From: UBA6522 sp965237785
GTDB taxonomy: Bacteria > Pseudomonadota > Gammaproteobacteria > Steroidobacterales > Rariloculaceae
NCBI GenBank assembly: GCA_965237785.1
Contig: OZ250159.1
Span: 1,860,001 to 1,924,000 of the forward strand
DNA length: 64,000 bases
Direction of reading: 5' to 3'
Positions 52,394-60,803 of this stretch are shown one piece after another. The notes under the pieces were generated by a model. It was given only the letters and a program-made list of their open reading frames with translations, did not search any database and was not told the origin of the DNA. The position numbers and the translations under genes are program-made. The stretch's first letter is position 1. The number at the start of each line of letters is the position of its first letter.

Positions 52394-53959
52394 TCAGTAG
52401 TCCTCTTCGGTCGGCAGTTCCGCCTCATCGCCAGCACCCCCGCTGCTGCCGAAAAGGTCTGTGATAGGCCCCTTCGGCGAGAGATCCTTGCCGGCGAGAC
52501 CCGGATAGTCCGGTGCCCAACGCAGCGGCGACCAGCCGTTATAGGTGTTCTGGTGATCCGGATTCGAAGTGACCAGAGTCTTGACGATCTGACCGGACCA
52601 CGTGATGGGATTTACAAACTCCCAGACCACCTCTCCGTCCGGCGTCACCTCGACCATTCGGCCCACGCGGGCCAGTTGCACGAGCGTGTTGCCGTTGGGC
52701 ATGCGCTGCACGGCGGAGCCGTGATGGCTGTTGAAGCCGTCAGTGGTGTGATAGGTGGAAAGGATCTGCCTTGAGAACAGGCGAGTCGCCCGTGGACCCT
52801 GCCCGCTGTCGGTACCCGGCATGACGTCCGTGTAGCCGGCCTCCGGCGGATTTACGTAGTGATCCTTTTCCACGCCATTCGCGTCCAGGTAGGGATTGAG
52901 CTCAATGAATTCCGATTGCGGGTCGGAATCGCCCTGCCCCCGCGGCACCGTCAGACCGTTGTTGAACAGCAGCAGATTGCCCGCGCCCGGCAGTCCATCC
53001 TTGATCCACTGTATGTCGTGGTTGCCCCCGATCTGCTTGTGGCCGGAGAACTCCTGCAGCGACCACTTCTTCTTCGCATAGTGCGGATACTCTCCCTGGC
53101 CATAGTTCGCGGGATTGCCGAAGCGATACAGAAAGTCGCCGTCTTCACTCGCCGCAAGGCGATGGCTCTCCTCCGGATCGTCGGCAACGAACGTGCCGTC
53201 GTGATCGACGATGAAGATCTCATGCGTCCGATTGGAGCTGATCGCGATATGACCCGTCTCAGGGTTGTAGTCGAGCCCGTTGCAGTGCAGATAGTCCGTC
53301 GAGACCACGCCCCAGTTGATGTCGAGACGCTCGGGATAGTCGGCGATGGTGCGCCCCTGACCAACGTGATTGGCCTTCGAACCATCGATGTCCTGGACGA
53401 GGTGATCGCGAAACCGCCATTCCCAGACGACCGTACCGCTGCTGTCGACCTCGACGATCACGTCCATCTCCGCGCCATCGTAGCGCTCGGCGGCATCCGG
53501 GTCGGCGCCGAGTTCGATGACTTCATCGTGGGTCAGGGGTGCATTCGCGATATAGAGAATCGTGTAGTCATCGAGCTCGGCGTTGTACACCCGCAGAAAA
53601 TCATGGTGCGGGTTATACCCCTCACGCCGCTCGGGATACTCCCAGAGCGTCTTGCCGTCCCAGTCCTGTATGGCGAACGTTCTGTTGCCTACCGAGCCGA
53701 ACACGGTGCCGTCTTCCTGCAGATACGCGTCGCCGAACGCTGCCCAGTGATTGACGACCTGCCCCGCCATGTCGATCAGGTATACGCCCTGCACGCGCTG
53801 CGGCTTGACCATCGTGTAGCCGGAATAGGCTTTGTGCGGGTCCCAGTAAACCAGCTCCGTCGGTCCTCGAGACGCCTCGTACGCAGACGCGGCGCCGGCA
53901 AGGACGACTGACAATCCGGAAACGATGCCAATCGAGAGACGTGAGATTATTGTGCCCAT
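52394..53959 (-). CDS. Arylsulfotransferase (ASST)-family protein
   Basis: 521 residues with signal peptide (IVSGLSVVLAGAASAYEASR). A six-bladed propeller-like protein: KAYSGYTMVKPQRVQGVYLI, DMAGQVVNHWAAFG, WEYPERREGYNPHHDFLRVY, LHCNGLDYNPETGHIAISSN, GGNHDIQWIKDGLPGAGNLL and HHGSAVQRMPNGNTLVQLAR. Conserved histidines in the HHD, HCN, NHD and HHGS motifs match the active-site ring of PAPS-independent arylsulfate sulfotransferases, which move sulfate between phenols in the periplasm. It heads an operon with DUF6152 fusion genes. A deleted second copy is at 55241. Confidence 0.87.
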   Translation of the reverse strand: MGTIISRLSIGIVSGLSVVLAGAASAYEASRGPTELVYWDPHKAYSGYTMVKPQRVQGVYLIDMAGQVVNHWAAFGDAYLQEDGTVFGSVGNRTFAIQDWDGKTLWEYPERREGYNPHHDFLRVYNAELDDYTILYIANAPLTHDEVIELGADPDAAERYDGAEMDVIVEVDSSGTVVWEWRFRDHLVQDIDGSKANHVGQGRTIADYPERLDINWGVVSTDYLHCNGLDYNPETGHIAISSNRTHEIFIVDHDGTFVADDPEESHRLAASEDGDFLYRFGNPANYGQGEYPHYAKKKWSLQEFSGHKQIGGNHDIQWIKDGLPGAGNLLLFNNGLTVPRGQGDSDPQSEFIELNPYLDANGVEKDHYVNPPEAGYTDVMPGTDSGQGPRATRLFSRQILSTYHTTDGFNSHHGSAVQRMPNGNTLVQLARVGRMVEVTPDGEVVWEFVNPITWSGQIVKTLVTSNPDHQNTYNGWSPLRWAPDYPGLAGKDLSPKGPITDLFGSSGGAGDEAELPTEEDY

Positions 53960-54139
53960 CTTTGTATTACTCCCCGGCTAAAGAGGTCATGAGTTCCGGT
54001 TGATTCTATCTGGAACCGGCCGTCGTAACCGCACCTATAACTAAAACGAGCCTGCTCGTGCCTGATTGGTACTGCGTATTGAGGGCGGTCACATGCAACC
54101 CGTGCGTGCCTGGCGATGAGATCGGCCGATCCGGTATCG

Positions 54140-54571
54140 CTAATCCGCCGGTGACTCTGCCGCCGGAGGTAAGGGACTCAATATTGTTTCGCTGCGGTAA
54201 CCCTCGCCCACCCAGCCGTCCGAGGGCCGAAAGACTCGCAGTAGCTGCATCCGGGGGCCGCCATCGCGAGCCATCCGTCCAGTCACCAAGACCTCATCAC
54301 CTTCCAGGAGATCGTTGTATTTCCAACCGCGTCTATCCATTGTGCCGCGATCGAGCGTCTCCGCCTCCCAGAGCACCGTGTCGCCGCTTTCATCCGTAAC
54401 CTCGAAATACACACGGGAGTGCGGATTCACATACCAGACTTCCGTCACCACGCCTTCAAGGTCCACAATATTTTCCCGATCGTACAACGCGCGGTTGTTG
54501 TGATGGCCCTCCGCGATAGTCAGCGAGCCGACACAAATCACGAAAACTGTCGACGTCTTGAGCGCATTCAT
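54140..54571 (-). CDS. DUF6152 family secreted protein
   Basis: 143 residues: signal (TSTVFVICVGSLTIAEG), HHNNRALYDRENIVDLEGVV, EVWYVNPHSRVYF, W-E-AETLDRGTMDRRGWKYN, GDEVLVTGRMARDGG. HHN replaces HHS. It lies 16 bp after the W-module gene 54588-55244 in the same direction, the reverse of the fused domain order. Confidence 0.85.
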   Translation of the reverse strand: MNALKTSTVFVICVGSLTIAEGHHNNRALYDRENIVDLEGVVTEVWYVNPHSRVYFEVTDESGDTVLWEAETLDRGTMDRRGWKYNDLLEGDEVLVTGRMARDGGPRMQLLRVFRPSDGWVGEGYRSETILSPLPPAAESPAD

Positions 54572-54587
54572 TGTCGGAATCCTGTTG

Positions 54588-55244
54588 TCATTCCGGATTT
54601 GTCGGCAGATGCTCTCTGAGGGTGCAGGCAGAATCCCGAATCTCATAGTCGCTGCGATCGTATACCGTGGACACGGTAAAAGGCTCGGTATAGTAGTTCG
54701 GGTCGTCGAAAGTCAGCTCCACGGTCAACTGCGATTCGTCCTCGTTGAGGCTGAATCTCTCGGTCAGGCGCATGTCCGCGGTATAGGGTAAGCCCTGAAA
54801 GCGAATGTACCCGGCCTCCAGATTTCTTGTTTCAACGACGAGCGTCACTCCCTCCCAATGGCCGATCGAACGCCCCATCAACGAGGGAAAAGTATCCTCA
54901 TGCTCTCGGCCGTCCATATAGATGCGTCGGACCGTATTATCGAACTCGTAGACCAATATGACGCGACCGTCGGCCTGAAAAATCTCGAGCATCCACATGC
55001 TCGAAAGAATGCGCCCCAGAGGGTAGTGGCATTGGAGGCCTGTGTCGTCATCCGGGCCCCATTGATCCTGCAGTGCCTGGCCCTCCGGCGTAAACGGCTG
55101 ATCCACGGACCAGCCTTGCCAGTGTTCGCGTGGGTCCCAGGCCCCGGAGAATCCCGGAGGGCCTTCCATCTGGCCGAGGACGATTCCGGGACCAAGTATC
55201 AGAAACAGACTCAGTAGCCCAATAATTTTTCTACCCGGTATCAA
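54588..55244 (-). CDS. Secreted W-module protein
   Basis: 218 residues, probable TTG start whose T overlaps the stop of the arylsulfotransferase remnant (TATTGATA). Signal (IIGLLSLFLILGPGIVLG), FSGAWDPREHWQG, then C-x-YPLGRILSS, LVYEFDNTVRRIYMDGREH and SLMGRSIGHWEGVTLVVETR, LTERFSLNEDESQLTVELTF, DDPNYYTEPF. A complete W-module without DUF6152. A DUF6152 gene follows 16 bp later. Confidence 0.8.
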   Translation of the reverse strand: MIPGRKIIGLLSLFLILGPGIVLGQMEGPPGFSGAWDPREHWQGWSVDQPFTPEGQALQDQWGPDDDTGLQCHYPLGRILSSMWMLEIFQADGRVILVYEFDNTVRRIYMDGREHEDTFPSLMGRSIGHWEGVTLVVETRNLEAGYIRFQGLPYTADMRLTERFSLNEDESQLTVELTFDDPNYYTEPFTVSTVYDRSDYEIRDSACTLREHLPTNPE

Positions 55245-55345
55245 TACGCTTCCTCTTCGGTGGTCAACTCCAGCTCAGCGCCGGAGCGGCGGTTGCCGCC
55301 CATCTGCTTGTGCCCGGAAAATTCCTCATATGATAGCTCGATCAA
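55241..55345 (-). pseudogene. Arylsulfotransferase remnant, interior deleted
   Basis: The frame reads EEFSGHKQMGGN then RRSGAELELTTEEEAY and stop. The first part matches QEFSGHKQIGGN from the middle of the intact enzyme at 52394-53959 and the second matches its last residues (GDEAELPTEEDY). Some 170 residues between them are missing. It still precedes a W-module gene, the same operon order as at 52394-51293. Confidence 0.75.
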
Positions 55346-55551
55346 TGTTATCGGCAAGCGGGCCTGGAGACCCCTATCATAAGCAAAATACATTTTGCTA
55401 TGACTATTGGTATTCCGGTTGACTGCGCACCAAACCGAGCGTGCTACTATGCGATTCGCTGCCGGTCTCCGTACGGAAAAACCATGGCGCGTCTACCGGC
55501 AACACGACACGGTACGTGCAAGCGTACTGCACTAACGAAGGGGGTTTCGCA

Positions 55552-58098
55552 ATGACCATCAGACCATCAGCAATGCTCAAGACCTCGGTTTTTCTAGCGG
55601 GGCTGAGCCTCACCGCGGCGCTTGGACTTGGTATCGCACCCGTCTCGTCGGTGAACGCACAACAGATCGGAGGTCTTCTCGAAGAAATAATCGTAACGGC
55701 CCGTAGGCGTGAAGAGAACCTCAAAGACGTTCCGGTCGCCATCACGGCGTTGTCCGGGGACTACCTGATCGAGTCGGGGGTACTGGACCAATACGATCTG
55801 TTCGCGGAGGTACCCGGCATCCAGTACGACGAGGCCCGGGACCGGCTGGGTTCCCGGCCCTCGATTCGCGGCGTGAGCACTACGAGCCAGAATGTCCTGT
55901 TGCAGAAATCCTCGGCCTTCCTGGATGGCATCCCGCTACTTGGGAATACCGGGAGCCTGCAATTCGCGGGCGTGGAGCGTGTCGAAGTATTACGCGGGCC
56001 GCAGAGCACGGCCTTTGGCCGGGCGACGTTCGCCGGCGCCGTCAACTATGTATCCAAGGACCCCGGGAATGAGTTCAGCAGCGAGGTCAGGCTCGCCACC
56101 TCCGATCTGGGTCGAAATATAATCGGCGTATCCTTGGACGGCCCTGTTTCCGATACGCTGGGCTTTACATTCGATGCCTATTTCGACGAGTTCGAGGGTC
56201 CCGACGAATGGACGTCCTCGGAAGGGATCCAGCTTGCCGGCACCTCGTCGGATTACACCACCGGCAAGCTCAAGTTTACGCCCAACGACTCCTTCGACAT
56301 GGAGGTTCGTCTCATGGCGCTGCGGACCGATGACGGCCCGCCCATCGAGACCTACATCTCCCAGGCGGAACGGGACCGGTGCACGAACTTCACCCTGCCC
56401 AACGGCCAGCCATATATCAGCGGCGAGTTCAATTGCGATGTCTCCTCGTCCACGCCGCCGGGCGGGGTCCCGCAAAACCTCCACCCGGAAGAGACCTTTA
56501 CGCCGGGCACGCCCGCCTACTACCTGGTGCAATCTTTCAGCGTGTTGGATCCGAACAGTTATACCATCCGGGATCGAATTTCCGCGGAATTCAACGTCAA
56601 TCTGGACAACGGCAGCGCGATACAGATCCTGACCTCCTACACCGAGGAGGAATCGCGGCGCTGGTTCGACCAGGACCGCAGTGGCGCCATCCCGATCGTC
56701 AGGAGGGGCATGGCCGTGGGCGTCATCTCCATGGCTAACCCCATGAGCAGCGACGAAAAATACCTGGATCTGCGCTGGCAATCGTCGGACGACAAGGCGG
56801 TCCGCTGGCAGGTAGGCGCCTCCTGGTTCGAGTACGCATACGAGCTCGAAGTCCATGCGCAGTTTGCCGGCATCGTACTGGGTCTCGAGGACGAGGCCAA
56901 TGGCGGGCAGCCCTTCGAGCCCGGTACCCGTAGATTCTCCGAGGCGACCAACACCGGCCTCTACGGCGGCGTGACCTGGGACGTCACGGACCGGACCACG
57001 CTCTCATTCGAGGGGCGGTTTCAGGACGACGACGTCACCGATATCAATCGCCGGACAGGGGCTACCTTCACCAATGTGACCGAGTCGTTCCAACCACGGC
57101 TTGCGATCAATCATGCCCTCGACGACAACTGGTCGCTCTACGGCCAGGCCTCCAGCGGCACAAACCCGGCCGGCGTGAACACGATTTTCGCCTCTCCGAA
57201 TACCATCGCCTCTCTCGCCGCGGCGCGATCCGCTGGTCTCATTACCTACGACGAAACGACATTCAGGGAATTCGACGAAGAGAAGCTCATCAACTACGAA
57301 GTCGGAATCAAGGGCGGGGCGTTCGACAACAGGCTGCAGCTAACGGCCGCCCTGTACGTCATGGATTGGCAGGACAGGCTCCAGTCGAACGGGTTCAACT
57401 GGCCGGGGACCGATCCCGATCCCGTCACCGGACTCTGCGCCGGGATTCCAGACTGCTGGAACGACGGCACCCGCGATCCCAACGACATGATCTTCAACAC
57501 CCAACAGACCAGGAGCGGGAATATCCCCATTGCAAGCGGAGATGCCGATCTCTACGGTGTCGAACTCGAATCATCCTACTTCCTCAACGACAACTGGAGC
57601 TTCCGGGGTTCCTTCTCCATCGCGAGTGCCGAGTACGCGCCCCACTGCGACGAGGGCCCGTTCAACGATTTCGGCTTTCCCCCAACGTCCACAGTGGCTG
57701 AAGGCGCCCTCTACGATTGTGTCGACGTCACCGGCAATAGCCTCACCCATGAGGCGGATACGACGCTGTCGTTGCTGACCACGTATCGGGCGCCGTTGGG
57801 CGGCGGTGACTGGGAGTGGGCCGGGCGGCTCAATATCCGCTACGCAAACGAACAGTTCCTTGACCCGCTGAACCTGGCGTCGCTCCCGGCGACCACCCAG
57901 GTCAACGGCTCGGTTACGTTCTCCGATGGCAATTGGGACATTACGCTATTCGGCAACAACCTGACCGATGCGGACACGCCGAGGTGGGTCAGTTACAACG
58001 GCGACCGCAACATCAACCCCAATCAGTCGCAGGACAACTTCTGGCTGCAGCTGCGGATCCCGCGCGAGGTCGGGGCGCGGCTCAGCTATAGTTTCTGA
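55552..58098 (+). CDS. TonB-dependent receptor
   Basis: About 848 residues. Signal (LKTSVFLAGLSLTAALGLGI), TonB box-like LLEEIIVTARRREENLKDVP, plug with DLFAEVPGIQYDEARDRLGS then RPSIRGVSTTSQNV, VERVEVLRGPQSTAFGRATF then AGAVNYVSK, then the barrel ending REVGARLSYSF. The IIVTARRREENL-x-DVP start marks the large group of receptors for carbohydrates, aromatics or other nutrients rather than a specific siderophore. A GGGGG run precedes the ATG. It is followed by DUF6152 and W-module genes in the same direction. Confidence 0.92.
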   Translation: MTIRPSAMLKTSVFLAGLSLTAALGLGIAPVSSVNAQQIGGLLEEIIVTARRREENLKDVPVAITALSGDYLIESGVLDQYDLFAEVPGIQYDEARDRLGSRPSIRGVSTTSQNVLLQKSSAFLDGIPLLGNTGSLQFAGVERVEVLRGPQSTAFGRATFAGAVNYVSKDPGNEFSSEVRLATSDLGRNIIGVSLDGPVSDTLGFTFDAYFDEFEGPDEWTSSEGIQLAGTSSDYTTGKLKFTPNDSFDMEVRLMALRTDDGPPIETYISQAERDRCTNFTLPNGQPYISGEFNCDVSSSTPPGGVPQNLHPEETFTPGTPAYYLVQSFSVLDPNSYTIRDRISAEFNVNLDNGSAIQILTSYTEEESRRWFDQDRSGAIPIVRRGMAVGVISMANPMSSDEKYLDLRWQSSDDKAVRWQVGASWFEYAYELEVHAQFAGIVLGLEDEANGGQPFEPGTRRFSEATNTGLYGGVTWDVTDRTTLSFEGRFQDDDVTDINRRTGATFTNVTESFQPRLAINHALDDNWSLYGQASSGTNPAGVNTIFASPNTIASLAAARSAGLITYDETTFREFDEEKLINYEVGIKGGAFDNRLQLTAALYVMDWQDRLQSNGFNWPGTDPDPVTGLCAGIPDCWNDGTRDPNDMIFNTQQTRSGNIPIASGDADLYGVELESSYFLNDNWSFRGSFSIASAEYAPHCDEGPFNDFGFPPTSTVAEGALYDCVDVTGNSLTHEADTTLSLLTTYRAPLGGGDWEWAGRLNIRYANEQFLDPLNLASLPATTQVNGSVTFSDGNWDITLFGNNLTDADTPRWVSYNGDRNINPNQSQDNFWLQLRIPREVGARLSYSF

Positions 58099-58242
58099 CG
58101 GCCCGGCGTGGCGAAGCCATAAACTTATTCCGGTCGACGTCTGTTGGCCGGGGTGTTCGAATGCGTGACGATGCCTGTATTGCGACGCTTCCGAGTTCAA
58201 GTGGACAGCGTCTTGTGTTAGCCTTATGTTAGGATAAATCAT

Positions 58243-58629
58243 ATGAATTACAAAAGGTTAACAGTAGCCGTGGCGCTACTTCTAACAGCCGGATGGACCT
58301 CCGCGCACCACTCCGTCGCCGCCGTGTTCGGTAATGAAATCATTGAGTTGACCGGCGTCATTACCGACATGGATTGGATCAACCCGCATACCCACATCTA
58401 TCTGGACGTAACCCAGGAAGATGGAAGCGTGGTGACGTGGGAGCTCGAGTCCTCGCCGACGGCAATGCTCCGCAAAGGCGGCCTGACCAAGGCCAAGATC
58501 ATGGGAGACGGGCAGCCGGTGACGGCTCGGGTCCAACCAGCACGTCCTGAAGCGCGAACCCCGCATCGCGCCTATACCAAACGAATCACCTACGCCGACG
58601 GACACTACTATGTGTTGAGCGCCGAGTAG
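58243..58629 (+). CDS. DUF6152 family secreted protein
   Basis: 128 residues: signal (LTVAVALLLTAGWTSA), HHSVAAVFGNEIIELTGVIT, DMDWINPHTHIYLDV, W-ELESSPTAMLRKGGLTKA, then a GDGQPVTARVQPAR tail and YADGHYYVLSAE. All landmarks are intact. It is 33 bp upstream of a W-module gene, the same pair order as at 371/817. Confidence 0.87.
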   Translation: MNYKRLTVAVALLLTAGWTSAHHSVAAVFGNEIIELTGVITDMDWINPHTHIYLDVTQEDGSVVTWELESSPTAMLRKGGLTKAKIMGDGQPVTARVQPARPEARTPHRAYTKRITYADGHYYVLSAE

Positions 58630-58662
58630 CGCCTTACTGCCCGGACCTCAAGGAGAACCGGA

Positions 58663-59436
58663 ATGAATACAAGGGTCTCGAGAGTTTTGATTACAGCGGC
58701 AGCTTCCCTGTGGGTTGTCCCGGCAACAGCCGTCGATGCGCCGCGCGCAGCCGATGGACATCCCGATCTTGCAGGCACCTGGGACAACGGTTCGGGCGTC
58801 GACTTCGTCGAAGCCGTGATCGACGGCGACTCCGTCTGTCTGCGCGGCTGCGCATCGGGTCCGCGGCCGACCCAGAGCGGGGACCGGCCGACCTACAAGC
58901 CCGAATACATGGCGACCGTCGCGGACTTGGATGAGCGTCAGATTGAGGAAGACGGGGTCCTGCGGTGTTTCTCGCCCGGCCTGCCCCGGATCGGGCCGCC
59001 GGACAAGATCGTACAGACACCCAGCGAAATAATCTTTCTCTACGACGACTACACCGGCAACTATTTTCGAGTCGTGCCCGTGGACGGTCGTGGGCACAGG
59101 ACGGATGTCGAACCCGGCTTCCTTGGCGATGCAATCGGCTGGTGGGAAGACGATACGCTCGTGATCGAGACGATCAACTTCAACGACGACGCGTGGCTGA
59201 CCGACGACGGTTCGTTCCACACCGCTGACCTGAAAGTCATCGAGCGCATCAGCCGCGACGGCGACACGCTTCAATGGCTTGCGACGGCCCACGACCCCGA
59301 GATTCTGGCAGAGCCATGGGAGCTTCGCCCCCGCATCGCACATCTGACCGATGACGAGATTCTTGAGGCGCCGCCCTGCATCGAGCGCGATCTCGACCAC
59401 GTCGTCGAAAACCTGCATCACGACAACGTGCGTTAG
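58663..59436 (+). CDS. Secreted W-module protein
   Basis: 257 residues with signal (VLITAAASLWVVPATAVDA), DGHPDLAGTWDNG as in the 817-1863 protein, then CFSPGLPRIGPPDKIVQTPS, FRVVPVDGRGHR, FLGDAIGWWEDDTLVIETIN, FNDDAWLTDDGSFHTADLKV and IERISRDGDTLQWLATAHDP. The signature is slightly altered (DAIGWW for SVGHW). A 12-bp perfect-stem hairpin follows the stop codon. Confidence 0.82.
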   Translation: MNTRVSRVLITAAASLWVVPATAVDAPRAADGHPDLAGTWDNGSGVDFVEAVIDGDSVCLRGCASGPRPTQSGDRPTYKPEYMATVADLDERQIEEDGVLRCFSPGLPRIGPPDKIVQTPSEIIFLYDDYTGNYFRVVPVDGRGHRTDVEPGFLGDAIGWWEDDTLVIETINFNDDAWLTDDGSFHTADLKVIERISRDGDTLQWLATAHDPEILAEPWELRPRIAHLTDDEILEAPPCIERDLDHVVENLHHDNVR

Positions 59437-59443
59437 CCTGCCC

Positions 59444-59473
59444 GGGCCGCCGCGCTTTCCGGCGCGGCGGCCC
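59444..59473 (+). terminator. Strong GC hairpin after the W-module gene
   Basis: GGGCCGCCGCGC (59444-59455) pairs perfectly with GCGCGGCGGCCC (59462-59473) across a 6-nt loop, 8 bp after the stop codon at 59436. There is no U-run after it, so it may stop transcription weakly or protect the 3' end. Confidence 0.6.
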
Positions 59474-59496
59474 GCTCCACTTAAGGGTCCGCATTC

Positions 59497-59526
59497 GAAT
59501 GACCTGGAATGACCTGGAATGACCTT
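59497..59526. repeat. Tandem 10-bp repeat GAATGACCTG
   Basis: Nearly three head-to-tail copies of GAATGACCTG lie between the hairpin and the next ribosome-binding site. This is simple tandem duplication; function unknown. Confidence 0.75.
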
Positions 59527-59555
59527 CAAGAGAACCAGAAAACGGAGGATTCGTG

Positions 59556-60578
59556 ATGATTCCAAGACTACTCGGTTTGGCCTTGCTGCTGCCCGGATCC
59601 GCGGTATTGGGTCATCACTCGGTCTCGGCCTATTTCGATACCAGCCAGGTCATCGAACTCCAGGGCGAGCTGACCGAGGTGAGATGGCGCAATCCCCATA
59701 TCGGCTTCACAATCAATGTTCGTGACGAGAATGGCCAGGAGACAAGCTGGGAGATCTCGGGTACATCGCTCAGCCATCTTGGTCGACTGGGTCTGACCGC
59801 CGAGTTGTTCACGCTCGGAGAGATCGTTACGTTTGCGGGCGCGCCATCCAGACGCCCTATCCCCGCATTGCAGGCTACTAACATGTTGACGGCTGATGGC
59901 GGAGAAATTGCCCTCAACACCTCAGGTCGGCGGCACTGGTCGGCGGGGACCGAAGAGCGGCTCAGGGTCACCCCGGCTGACGTGGCGGCACGCGATGACG
60001 GAGATAGTCCCGATCGAAGCCTGTTCAGAGTCTGGAGCACGCCCACGCGGGGCATTGACAGGGACGCCATCTGGGAAAGCAGTTACCCCCTGACCACGGA
60101 GGCACGCGCCGCCCAGTCCGCCTGGGATCCGCTTACGGACAACCCCGTCATCAACTGTGTGGGGAAGGGAATGCCCTCGATCATGAACCCACCGTACCCC
60201 ATGGAACTGGTCGATCGAGGAGATGTCATCGTCTACCGTCAGGAAGAGTTCGATTCCGTTCGCACCATCTATATGGACCCGACGACAACGCCCGCTCCGG
60301 AACCAAGCAACATGGGTCATTCAGTCGGGCGCTGGGAAGGCGAGACGCTGGTCGTCAACACGGTCCTGAGTACCTGGCCCTACTTCGACGGCCGGGGCAT
60401 ACCAATTAGCGCGGGTGCCGAGTACGAAGAGCGCTTTACGGTATCCGACGACGGCAAGCGCCTGAACTACACGGTCCTTGTTACCGACCCGACGACATTT
60501 ACCGAGCCCGTGCTGCTGGACCGTTTCTGGCTGTGGGTTCCCGGAGTACAGGTAGAACTCTACGATTGCAGAGCATAG
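59556..60578 (+). CDS. DUF6152-W-module fusion protein
   Basis: 340 residues. Signal (LLGLALLLPGSAVLG), HHSVSAYFDTSQVIELQGEL, EVRWRNPHIGFTI, W-EISGTSLSHLGRLG, then LFRVWSTPTRG, WDPLTDNPVINCVGKGMPSI, YRQEEFDSVRTIYMDPTTTP, MGHSVGRWEGETLVVNTVLS and EERFTVSDDGKRLNYTVLVT, DPTTFTEPV. This is the best intact example of the fusion. ACGGAGG lies 7 bp before the ATG; a GTG one codon earlier is possible. Confidence 0.88.
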   Translation: MIPRLLGLALLLPGSAVLGHHSVSAYFDTSQVIELQGELTEVRWRNPHIGFTINVRDENGQETSWEISGTSLSHLGRLGLTAELFTLGEIVTFAGAPSRRPIPALQATNMLTADGGEIALNTSGRRHWSAGTEERLRVTPADVAARDDGDSPDRSLFRVWSTPTRGIDRDAIWESSYPLTTEARAAQSAWDPLTDNPVINCVGKGMPSIMNPPYPMELVDRGDVIVYRQEEFDSVRTIYMDPTTTPAPEPSNMGHSVGRWEGETLVVNTVLSTWPYFDGRGIPISAGAEYEERFTVSDDGKRLNYTVLVTDPTTFTEPVLLDRFWLWVPGVQVELYDCRA

Positions 60579-60632
60579 CAGGAAGCCACGACGGTTTGCT
60601 TAAATCCGTTCGGACGAGGGGCCAGATTCCTG

Positions 60633-60803
60633 CTATTCGCTGCCGCGGAGCGCGAGTAACCGCTCCTTCAATAAATCGTACTCGGCCTGCTGCATCGCCG
60701 GCAGGTCTCCGTCCAGAAGGTTCTCGTGCTCGTAAGGATCCTCACGCCGATCGTAGAACTCTTCACGACCATCGGACCGCAGCAGCTTGTAGCGTTCGGC
60801 GCG
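60633..60803 (-). pseudogene. Sulfatase C-terminal remnant fused to the folD 3' end
   Basis: The frame reads RAERYKLLRSDGREEFYDRR, then EDPYEHENLLDGDLPAMQQA and ends LLALRGSE. This equals the C-terminal 60 residues of a type I sulfatase (compare NERYKFLRHAGNEEFYDLGE at 39569-41026). Its 5' side runs directly into folD, whose final codons are read from it in another frame. Confidence 0.8.
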
